A DNA stretch of 64,000 bases. It comes from JADGOV01 sp963814355 (GTDB lineage Bacteria; Actinomycetota; Actinomycetes; JADGOV01). Position numbers and translations under genes: made by a program. A model generated the notes under the pieces. The model had not been told where the DNA came from. It did not search any database and was given only the letters and a program-made list of their open reading frames with translations. This document shows positions 35,248 to 42,391 of this stretch, piece by piece (within the stretch, counting starts at the first letter, position 1; each line of letters begins with the position of its first letter). The DNA is taken from positions 1,178,001 through 1,242,000 of the forward strand of contig CAWFCZ010000018.1 in the NCBI GenBank assembly GCA_963814355.1, read 5' to 3'.

Positions 35248-37656
35248 TCAGTACGGCCAGGCCCAGTCCCGCACGTCCGGCGGGTCCTCACCGGTGTCCC
35301 GGGTGTACGCCCGGTGCCGCAGCCGCTCGTCGACCATGTGCTGGCGGACCAGGGCCGCGGTGGCACCGAGGCCGGGCACCCGGTCGATGACGTCCATTAC
35401 CAGGTGGAACCGGTCGAGGTCGTTGAGCATCACCATGTCGAACGGGGTGGTGGTGGTGCCCTCCTCCTTGTACCCGCGGACGTGGATGTTGCGGTGATTG
35501 GTCCGCCGGTAGAGCAGGCGGTGGATCAGCCACGGGTAGCCGTGGTACGCGAAAATCACCGGCCGGTCCGGAGTGAAGATCGCGTCGAACTGGGCGTCGG
35601 ACAGGCCATGCGGATGCTCCCGCTCTGGCTGCAGCCGCATCAGGTCCACGACGTTGACGACCCGTACCTTCAGCCGCGGCAGGTGCTGGCGGAGCAGGTC
35701 GACCGCGGCCAGGGTCTCCAGGGTCGGCACGTCGCCGGAGCAGGCCATGACCACGTCCGGCAGGCCGTCTGCCCCGTCGGCGCCGTCGTTGCTGGCCCAC
35801 TCCCAGATGCCGAGCCCGCGGTCGCAATGCGAGACCGCGTCCTCTATCGACAGCCAGTCCGGTTGCGGCTGCTTGCCGGCGACGATCACATTGACGTAGT
35901 GCCGGCTTCGCAGGCAGTGATCGGTCACCGACAGTAAGGTGTTGGTGTCCGGCGGCAGGTAGACCCGAATGATCTCCGCCTTCTTGTTGACCACGTGGTC
36001 GATGAACCCGGGGTCCTGGTGGGAAAAGCCGTTGTGGTCCTGGCGCCAGACCAGGCTGGAGAGCAGGTAGTTCAGCGACGGCAGCGGCCGGCGCCAAGTG
36101 ATCCCCCGGGTCACCTTCAGCCACTTCGCGTGCTGGTTGAACATCGAGTCGATGATGTGGATGAAGGCCTCGTAGCAGTTGAACAGACCGTGCCGGCCGG
36201 TGAGCAGGTAACCCTCCAGCCAGCCCTGGCACATGTGCTCGGAGAGCACCTCCATCACCCGGCCGTCGGTGGCCAGCCCGATGTCGGTGGACTCGGTGTC
36301 GGCCTCCCAGGTCCGGCCGGTGACCTCCATCACCGCGCCGAGCCGGTTGGAGGAGGTCTCATCCGGTCCGAAGACCCGGAAGTTCGTCATGTTGGCGCTC
36401 ATCACGTCCCGCAGGAACTGACCCATCACCCGGGTCGGCTCGCTGGTGCTCCGCCCGGGTTCCGGGACGTTCACCGCGTAGTCGCGGAAGTTCGGCAGCG
36501 CCAGGTCGATCATCAGCTTGCCGCCGTTGCTGTGCGGGTTGGCGCTCATCCGCCGATCGCCCTCGGGCGCCAGCTCGGCCAGCTCCGGACGCAGCCGCCC
36601 GTCGGCGTCGAAGAGATCGTCCGGGCGGTAGCTGCGCATCCACTTTTCCAGCTCGGCCATGTGCGCCGGATCCTGGCGGGTGTTCGCCAGCGGGACCTGG
36701 TGGGAGCGCCAGGTCCCCTCCACCGGCAGCCCGTCGACCTCCTTCGGACCGGTCCAGCCCTTGGGGGTGCGCAGTACGATCATGGGCCAGGTCGGGCGCT
36801 CGGTGTTGCCGTCCGCACGGGCGGCCCGCTGGATTTCCGTGATCTCCGTGACCACCTCGTCGAGCACCCCCGCCATCACGCCGTGCAGCACCGACGGGTC
36901 CTCTCCGCTGACGAAGTACGGCTTGTAGCCGTAACCCTCCATCAGCGCGCGCAGCTCGCTCTCCGGGATCCGGGCCAGCACCGTCGGGTTGGCGATCTTG
37001 TACCCGTTGAGGTGCAGGATGGGCAGCACCGCGCCGTCGTTGACCGGGTTGAGGAACTTGTTGGAGTGCCAGCTGGTCGCCAACGGTCCGGTTTCCGCCT
37101 CGCCGTCACCGACGATGGCGCACACCAGCAGGTCCGGGTTGTCGAAGGCGGCCCCGTACGCGTGCACCAGCGCGTACCCGAGTTCGCCGCCCTCGTGGAT
37201 CGAGCCGGGCGTCTCCGGGGCAACATGGCTGGGGATCCCGCCGGGGAAGGAAAACTGCCGGAACAGTTTGCGGATGCCGTCGGCGTCCTGGCCGATGTTC
37301 GGGTAGACCTCGGAGTACGTGCCCTCCAGGTAGGCGTTGGCCACGATGCCCGGGCCGCCGTGCCCCGGTCCGATGATGTACATCGTATTGAGGTCGTGCG
37401 CCTTGATCACGCGGTTCATGTGCGCGTAGATGAAGTTGAGTCCGGGTGTGGTGCCCCAGTGGCCGAGCAGCCGCGGCTTGACGTGTTGGGGCTGCAGCGG
37501 CTCGGTGAGCAGCGGGTTGTCCAGCAGGTAGATTTGTCCGACGGACAGGTAGTTCGCCGCCCGCCAGTACGCATCGAGTCGGCTGAAGTCCGTGGAGTCC
37601 GTGGTGGTCACGGACAGTGCGTCGTTCGGGCTGGCTGAAGATGTCATTGACGTCAT
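35248..37656 (-). CDS. xfp: Xylulose-5-phosphate/fructose-6-phosphate phosphoketolase
   Basis: 802 residues, thiamine-diphosphate dependent. LLGHWGTTPGLNFIYAH, IIGPGHGGPGIVANAYLEG, HEGGELGYAL, the TPP motif IVGDGEAETGP, and the C-terminal IFAYHGYPWLIHRL are all present. It splits sugar phosphates into acetyl phosphate plus a triose or tetrose phosphate. ATG at 37656, with a second in-frame ATG three codons later. The gene lies between the nitroreductase and ackA in the same direction. Confidence 0.97.
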   Translation of the reverse strand: MTSMTSSASPNDALSVTTTDSTDFSRLDAYWRAANYLSVGQIYLLDNPLLTEPLQPQHVKPRLLGHWGTTPGLNFIYAHMNRVIKAHDLNTMYIIGPGHGGPGIVANAYLEGTYSEVYPNIGQDADGIRKLFRQFSFPGGIPSHVAPETPGSIHEGGELGYALVHAYGAAFDNPDLLVCAIVGDGEAETGPLATSWHSNKFLNPVNDGAVLPILHLNGYKIANPTVLARIPESELRALMEGYGYKPYFVSGEDPSVLHGVMAGVLDEVVTEITEIQRAARADGNTERPTWPMIVLRTPKGWTGPKEVDGLPVEGTWRSHQVPLANTRQDPAHMAELEKWMRSYRPDDLFDADGRLRPELAELAPEGDRRMSANPHSNGGKLMIDLALPNFRDYAVNVPEPGRSTSEPTRVMGQFLRDVMSANMTNFRVFGPDETSSNRLGAVMEVTGRTWEADTESTDIGLATDGRVMEVLSEHMCQGWLEGYLLTGRHGLFNCYEAFIHIIDSMFNQHAKWLKVTRGITWRRPLPSLNYLLSSLVWRQDHNGFSHQDPGFIDHVVNKKAEIIRVYLPPDTNTLLSVTDHCLRSRHYVNVIVAGKQPQPDWLSIEDAVSHCDRGLGIWEWASNDGADGADGLPDVVMACSGDVPTLETLAAVDLLRQHLPRLKVRVVNVVDLMRLQPEREHPHGLSDAQFDAIFTPDRPVIFAYHGYPWLIHRLLYRRTNHRNIHVRGYKEEGTTTTPFDMVMLNDLDRFHLVMDVIDRVPGLGATAALVRQHMVDERLRHRAYTRDTGEDPPDVRDWAWPY

Positions 37657-37736
37657 GTCAGTACCACTTCCTGGGCCGCTTCCCTACAACGGGGGGCCGC
37701 CAGTGCTGACGGCTGCGGGCAACTGTAGAGGTTCGG

Positions 37737-38774
37737 TCACTCTTCGGGTGCAGCGGCGGGCTCCGGTTGAACGGCGTTCCGCACCACGTCATCCACTGGT
37801 CGCCGAGGCGTGGCCGAGGAGACCGGGGAATGTCCCAACTGAACGATCATCTGCGGGAACTCGGCGGTTCCCAGCTCGTCGCGGACCAGCACCCGAGCGT
37901 CCGGGTATTCCAGGGGCTGGCTGAACAAGGCGGCGAAGATCCACCTGGTCGCCGCGAGCAGCAGCATCCGCTGCAGGGCCTGGCCGGCTACCAGCCAGTC
38001 CATTGGTTGATCACCCGTGGTGGTGAGCACCGCCACCGGATGGGTCAGTCCGCTGTCGTTCGGCTCGGTCGACCCCCACCCGCGCCCGGCCGCAAAGTCG
38101 CGAATCGGAAAGGCGAGCCGCCCGGCGCCCGAGGCCGGGTAGGCGCCCGCCGGTACCCCGTCCCTCCGGCCCTCCCCAGGGGCCGCCGTCCAGGACGCCA
38201 CTTCGGCGACGAATGCCGGGTCGCCGCGCTGCGCCTGGTCCGCCCGGGTCACCACGTCGGACAGCGCCCGGCGAGAACCGGGGGTCTCCACGAAGTGCAG
38301 CGCGGCGCCTTCGTCGACCACAGCCCGCTGCAGGGCGACGAGGAGGTCCCGCGGCACCTCCTGCGCGCTGAACGCCCCCCGATGGGTATGCCGGTGCGGG
38401 ATGGCCGCGAACAAATGCCGGTCATCCGCCGTGGGGCTGGCCCGGCGTCCGACGTCCAGGCTGGCCAGCACGTCCGGGTCGGCGGGTACCGGCAGCAGCC
38501 GCTCGACCGCCTCATGTCCGAGGATCCGAATGGCGAGTCGCGCGTTGTACAGCGCAGCTCCACAACTCAGCGTCAATTCCCTACCGCGGGGGTCCGCCGC
38601 GGCGAGTTGCCGCCCGCGGTCAGCCAGCAGTGCCAGACGGCTACCGTTCAGCCGGAACGTCCACGGCTGGGTGTTGTGTATCGACACCGCGCGTGAGGCA
38701 GCCCCGACCACGAAATCCAGTCGCTCCGCCAGCAGCTCGGCGAGGGCCTCGGCGGCTTCGACGTCCGCGTTCAT
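37737..38774 (-). CDS. Acg-type FMN-binding nitroreductase-fold protein
   Basis: 345 residues. Resembles the Acg (Rv2032) group of degenerate, doubled nitroreductase proteins: VGAASRAVSIHNTQPWTFRL, ELTLSCGAALYNARLAIRILG, HRHTHRGAFSAQEVP, GQALQRMLLLAA. In Mycobacterium tuberculosis acg belongs to the DosR dormancy regulon. The ATG at 38774 follows GGGAAG; a GTG four codons earlier is possible. It lies 80 bases upstream of xfp, with the stress-protein gene upstream of it. Confidence 0.9.
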   Translation of the reverse strand: MNADVEAAEALAELLAERLDFVVGAASRAVSIHNTQPWTFRLNGSRLALLADRGRQLAAADPRGRELTLSCGAALYNARLAIRILGHEAVERLLPVPADPDVLASLDVGRRASPTADDRHLFAAIPHRHTHRGAFSAQEVPRDLLVALQRAVVDEGAALHFVETPGSRRALSDVVTRADQAQRGDPAFVAEVASWTAAPGEGRRDGVPAGAYPASGAGRLAFPIRDFAAGRGWGSTEPNDSGLTHPVAVLTTTGDQPMDWLVAGQALQRMLLLAATRWIFAALFSQPLEYPDARVLVRDELGTAEFPQMIVQLGHSPVSSATPRRPVDDVVRNAVQPEPAAAPEE

Positions 38775-38863
38775 CTCGCTTCCCACCCGATCAGGCGCGC
38801 CGACGTGGTGGATACGACTGCTGCTCGGCCCATGGCTACGCCTCTCGGTCGCCGTGCGCTCGG

Positions 38864-39760
38864 CTAGTGCGGATTTGTGAGCTGCTCGCGCGGTACCAGT
38901 CGCTCCAGCAGGCTAGCCGCCGGGGTGGGCACGACGACCACCGGGCACGAAGCTGTCCGGGCACAGTGCCGGCTCACCGACCCGAGCAGGGCGCGGGCCA
39001 CCGCACCGCGGCGACGGTGTCCCACCACCAGCAGGTCGGCCCCCTCGGCCTGGGCGGCCAGCGCCTCGCCGGGGTCGCCGGCGACCGTCTTGGCGTCGAG
39101 GTGCACCGGCAGGTCGCGGTGCCCGACGACCGAGCGGACCGACATCTCCAGCTCGTCCTCGGCGGCTTCCTTGGCGGAAGAGCCCCGCTCGTCATAGGCG
39201 TAGACGGCGGTGACCGCCGAGCCTGTCCTGGCTCCCTCGGCGACCGCCCACTTGAGCGCTTCGGCACCGCCGAGGGAGGTGTCCAGCCCAACGATGATGC
39301 GGCCGTCACCGGTCAGGGGCGCGTCCGGGCGGACCAGGACCACCGGGCAGGTGGCGTGCTCGGTGCAGTGCCGGGCGACCGATCCAACCAGCGCGGCCAC
39401 CGACTCGTGGCGCACCGTGGAGCCGAGTACCAGCAGCACCGCACCGTCGGCCGCGGCCACCAACTCGGCGCCGACCTCGGAGGTGACCACGGCCGCGCTG
39501 ACCCGATCCGGGGACAACTCCGGGCGGGCCTCCTTGTCCAGCAGCGCCTCAAGCTCCTCACGCGCCGCGGCGACCTCGGCATCTGAGGCACCCGCGATCG
39601 AGTTGGGGCGACGCGCCGTGAGGCCTCGGATGACATGCAGGTCGGCGACCCGGCGGCCGGCTTCGGCGACGGCCCACCGCAGCCCGGCACTAGCCGCGAC
39701 GCCGTCGTCCACGCCCACCACAATGCGCGGGTTGAGCTGCTCCTGTGGCGCGCCGCTCAC
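38864..39760 (-). CDS. Universal stress protein, two UspA domains
   Basis: 298 residues. Tandem Usp domains begin at RIVVGVDDGVAASAGLRWAV and RIIVGLDTSLGGAEALKWAV. Each ends in an ATP-binding-type loop (LVLGSTVRHESVAALVGSVARHC; LVVGHRRRGAVARALLGSVSRHC). The GTG at 39760 has GGAGGGA about 9 bases upstream; a TTG at 39787 is less likely. Its start is 90 bases from a DosR-like palindrome shared with the divergent flavin-binding gene. Confidence 0.93.
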   Translation of the reverse strand: MSGAPQEQLNPRIVVGVDDGVAASAGLRWAVAEAGRRVADLHVIRGLTARRPNSIAGASDAEVAAAREELEALLDKEARPELSPDRVSAAVVTSEVGAELVAAADGAVLLVLGSTVRHESVAALVGSVARHCTEHATCPVVLVRPDAPLTGDGRIIVGLDTSLGGAEALKWAVAEGARTGSAVTAVYAYDERGSSAKEAAEDELEMSVRSVVGHRDLPVHLDAKTVAGDPGEALAAQAEGADLLVVGHRRRGAVARALLGSVSRHCARTASCPVVVVPTPAASLLERLVPREQLTNPH

Positions 39761-39850
39761 TATTCCCACATCCCTCCGCGTTGCCAACCGTTGCCCCTCG
39801 ATCCTGTCCCCTCCACCGCCGAGCAGAGCAGGGCACTGCCGCAGTAGCCC

Positions 39851-39870
39851 GAAGGGACGAAGGTCCCTAC
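39851..39870. promoter_or_regulatory. DosR/DevR-like palindrome
   Basis: The core GGGACGAAGGTCCC at 39854-39867 has both half-sites (GGGAC and GTCCC) of the mycobacterial DosR consensus with the exact 4-base spacing; 12 of 14 core positions agree with the consensus. It lies 36 bases before the PNPOx ATG and about 90 before the universal stress gene, so it could serve both. Both neighbours are of the kind DosR controls in mycobacteria. Confidence 0.65.
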
Positions 39871-39903
39871 TGACCTCCGCGCGGGGGCGCAGAGAGTGAG
39901 ATC

Positions 39904-40317
39904 ATGGCCAGCGCCCATGGATCCACCGAGCTTTCCCGAGCCGAGTGTCTCGACCTGCTCAGCGCCGGGACGGTGGGCCGGGTGGTGCTCACCCACCGGG
40001 CGCTGCCGGTCGCCCTGCCGGTGAACTATGCCGTGGACGGGGAAAGCGTAGTCTTCCGGACCTCCAGCGCAACGGCGCTGATGGCCGCCGCTGACGGCTC
40101 GGTGGTGGCCTTCGAGGTCGATCACGTGGACCTGCCGAGTCGCTCCGGCTGGAGCGTCCTGATCACCGGGGTGGCCCGGGAGGTGTACGGCTCGGATGTG
40201 CTGCGCGCGGACCAGCTGCGACTGGATTCATGGGTGGCCACCGATCGGGAGGCCCGCTACGTAAGGATCCCGCTGGCCATGATCAGCGGTCGCCGGTTGC
40301 AGCCGGCGTTGCAGTAG
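39904..40317 (+). CDS. Pyridoxamine 5'-phosphate oxidase-fold flavin-binding protein
   Basis: 137 residues. The split-barrel begins LSRAECLDLLSAGTVGRVVL, then PVALPVNYAVDGESVVFRTS and SGWSVLITGVAREV, typical of small FMN- or F420-binding PNPOx-like proteins. The ATG at 39904 follows an AGAGAG-type ribosome site. The last 35 bases overlap the end of the convergent DUF3817 gene. Proteins of this kind occur in DosR regulons. Confidence 0.88.
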   Translation: MASAHGSTELSRAECLDLLSAGTVGRVVLTHRALPVALPVNYAVDGESVVFRTSSATALMAAADGSVVAFEVDHVDLPSRSGWSVLITGVAREVYGSDVLRADQLRLDSWVATDREARYVRIPLAMISGRRLQPALQ

Positions 40318-40645
40318 CCTGCCGGGCGCTCAGGTCGGCGGTCACCTTGCGTTCGGCGATGAAAGAGAAGAACGGCACCGTACCGGCCAGCATCACCAAC
40401 GCCGTCCGTAGGAGATTCCATCGGTTGCGAACGGCCAGGTCCACGGTGGCCAGCAGGTAGACGACGTACAGGAAACCGTGGATCGGCCCCACGATGGCCA
40501 CCAGCGCCGGCTGGTCGGCGAAGTACTTCAGGGGCACGGCGAGGAAGACCAGGACGAGCAGCCCGGTACCCACCACCCACGCGATGACCCGGTAACGCTG
40601 CAGCGCTGCTGACCTGACTGGTGCTGACCTGACTTCCGTAGACAT
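40283..40645 (-). CDS. DUF3817 membrane protein
   Basis: 120 residues from the ATG at 40645. Three membrane segments: VIAWVVGTGLLVLVFLAVPL, VAIVGPIHGFLYVVYLLATV and LVMLAGTVPFFSFIAERKV, the last with the family's PFxSFxxER motif. Function unknown. Its 3' end overlaps the PNPOx gene on the other strand. Confidence 0.88.
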   Translation of the reverse strand: MSTEVRSAPVRSAALQRYRVIAWVVGTGLLVLVFLAVPLKYFADQPALVAIVGPIHGFLYVVYLLATVDLAVRNRWNLLRTALVMLAGTVPFFSFIAERKVTADLSARQATATPAATGDR

Positions 40646-40649
40646 GACG

Positions 40650-41084
40650 TCAGTGTCGCTGCCTGGCGTCCCGGGCATGGAGCTGGGCCAGGTACAAGTT
40701 GTAGGCAGCCACTTCCTCGTCAACCTCCTCGTCGGTGGGCTGCGACCCCCCGGCTGAGCCGTTCACGGAGGCCACGGCGCCTGCAGTCGCGCTCCGGCCC
40801 AGGCCGGCCGTCAGCGGACGAGCGGTTTCCCCATCCGGGGAGGTCTCGCCGTGCCCGGCGGACTGCGCCGTCCGGGCGTCGGCCCGCATCTCTCGCCACC
40901 AGCCGTAGACCGCCAGGCAGGCGAAGAGCCACCACTCGAAGGCGTAGCCGAGGTTCTGCAACGTACCCACCTGGGACTGCGCCCGGTCCCACTGCCAGCG
41001 CCCGAGCAGCACCAGGACCGCGACGCCGGCCAGCAGCAGCGCGTGCCACCCCAACCAGCGCCGGGAGAGAAAGACCCGGAGCAC
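40650..41084 (-). CDS. Two-helix membrane protein of unknown function
   Basis: 144 residues from a GTG at 41084. Two hydrophobic segments, WHALLLAGVAVLVLLGRWQWDRAQ and GYAFEWWLFACLAVYGWWREM, then an Ala/Gly/Thr-rich linker and an acidic end DEEVDEEVAAYNLYLAQLHARD. The pattern is a recurrent actinobacterial membrane protein found beside DUF3817 genes; I do not know a function. It ends 4 bases before the DUF3817 start, so the pair is an operon. Confidence 0.7.
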   Translation of the reverse strand: MLRVFLSRRWLGWHALLLAGVAVLVLLGRWQWDRAQSQVGTLQNLGYAFEWWLFACLAVYGWWREMRADARTAQSAGHGETSPDGETARPLTAGLGRSATAGAVASVNGSAGGSQPTDEEVDEEVAAYNLYLAQLHARDARQRH

Positions 41085-41272
41085 GCTTTCCACGCTACCC
41101 GCGGCTCGCGCCACCGAAAGCGACGCGGGCGGTGACGCCGTTCCGTTATCGCAGGATGGTGGTGGTGCGTCGTATCTCACCCATTTGGACCGGCTTCCGT
41201 TCATCCGACGTTCATCTGACCGGCTCACACTTGCCGACGTCAGCTACGGATTGGCCGAGCGAGGACTGTGCT

Positions 41273-41482
41273 GTGACGCTAACGTCGACCGAGGTGGACC
41301 AGATCAGCTTGATCGAGCAGTCGTTGATCCAGAAATACGACGGGCAGGTGGACACGACCGTCATCCACGACTCGGTGACGGTGGTCGCCAGTACCTTGCG
41401 GGACGCGCGGATCCGCACCTACGTACCTGTCCTCATCCGCCGGGTCGCCGAGGACCGGGTGCGCCAGCTCGTGCGGAGCTAG
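41273..41482 (+). CDS. Three-helix-bundle dimerisation domain protein
   Basis: 69 residues from a GTG at 41273 (MTLTSTEVDQISLIEQSLIQKY). Three predicted helices, ending in ARIRTYVPVLIRRVAEDRVRQ, which is the signature of the actinobacterial three-helix-bundle dimerisation proteins (VRDFVPVLVERxAR-like). Convergent with the MarR gene. Probably a small regulatory or adaptor protein. Confidence 0.7.
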   Translation: MTLTSTEVDQISLIEQSLIQKYDGQVDTTVIHDSVTVVASTLRDARIRTYVPVLIRRVAEDRVRQLVRS

Positions 41483-41512
41483 CGACCGCGGTCCCGGCGA
41501 CGCCGCTGCCGC

Positions 41513-42295
41513 TTACCAGTGCGCGGGGTGGTGGCCGCGACGGTGCTGCGGCGGTCCTTCGTGGTGGGCGGGGCGCTGCCGACCACGTCCCCGGCCGTGC
41601 GGGCCGTGGTGCCGGCCGGGCCGGTCGTCCCCGTCGGGGCCGTCCCGCCACGGCGGGGTGACCGCCGCCGGGTCCAGCCCGGCGCGGGCCGCGGTGCGCA
41701 GCTTCTCCAAAGCTGCGGCGACGGCGCCCCGCTCCTCCTCGCCAAGGGCGGCGAATACCTCGTCCACCGCCGACGCCCGGTCTGATCTGGTGCGGGTGAG
41801 CTCGGCGATGCCGGCGGCGGTGATCCGCAGCAGGGTAGCGCGGCGGTCGTCTGGATCCGGCTCGCGGACGAGCAGGCCGTCGTCCTCCAGCGCGTCGACC
41901 ATAGGGGTCACGGTGCGCGGTACGACACCGACCCGGTGGGCCAGTTGGCCCATCCGCTGCGGTCCGTCGGTGTCCAACGCGGCGAGCAGGGCGGCCCGAG
42001 CGAACGTCAGCCCGGATGCCCGCCGCTGCCCCCCGCGGTGTGACCTGGCCCGGGCGCGGAGCAGTTGACCGACGGCGAGGAACGCCTCGGCGAGCGCTTC
42101 GGCGGTGGTGCCGACCGGCTGGTCGGAGAGCAGGGCCTGCAGGTCAGGCCCGCGACCGGGGCGGCGGAACGGTCCGCGCCCACGGTGGCGCTGCGGCTCG
42201 TCCTGCCCAGACCGCTGGTCGTAACGGTCGTCTTGGTCATCCGGCCGGCGCGTTGGGCGCTCGTCGCCCTCGGCCGGCGTGAAGAATCCTGTCAT
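41513..42295 (-). CDS. MarR-family transcriptional regulator
   Basis: 260 residues from the ATG at 42295, with GGAGG 7 bases upstream. A charged N-terminal extension (about 60 residues) precedes the winged helix: LTFARAALLAALDTDGPQRMGQLAHRVGVVPRTVTPMVDALEDDGLLVREPDPDDRR is spread over 42020-41850 and contains the recognition helix and the wing DDRR. The C-terminus is rich in His, Gly and Arg. A second frame over the last 90 bases is equally open and ends in KRQRRRRDRGR, so an ancestral frameshift in the tail cannot be excluded. Confidence 0.88.
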   Translation of the reverse strand: MTGFFTPAEGDERPTRRPDDQDDRYDQRSGQDEPQRHRGRGPFRRPGRGPDLQALLSDQPVGTTAEALAEAFLAVGQLLRARARSHRGGQRRASGLTFARAALLAALDTDGPQRMGQLAHRVGVVPRTVTPMVDALEDDGLLVREPDPDDRRATLLRITAAGIAELTRTRSDRASAVDEVFAALGEEERGAVAAALEKLRTAARAGLDPAAVTPPWRDGPDGDDRPGRHHGPHGRGRGRQRPAHHEGPPQHRRGHHPAHW

Positions 42296-42319
42296 GTGGC
42301 AACCTCCAAGTTGCTGAGT

Positions 42320-42334
42320 TGTACTCACTGTACA
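42320..42334. promoter_or_regulatory. Likely MarR operator
   Basis: TGTAC-TCACT-GTACA is a perfect 5+5 inverted repeat 24 bases upstream of the marR-like start, in unusually AT-rich DNA for this window. MarR proteins commonly bind such sites and repress their own gene. Binding is inferred. Confidence 0.5.
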
Positions 42335-42391
42335 TACTCCTCAATGACTTGGGAAGTCGGTTTGTTCCCCGAAGGCGTCTCCCGAAACTTC

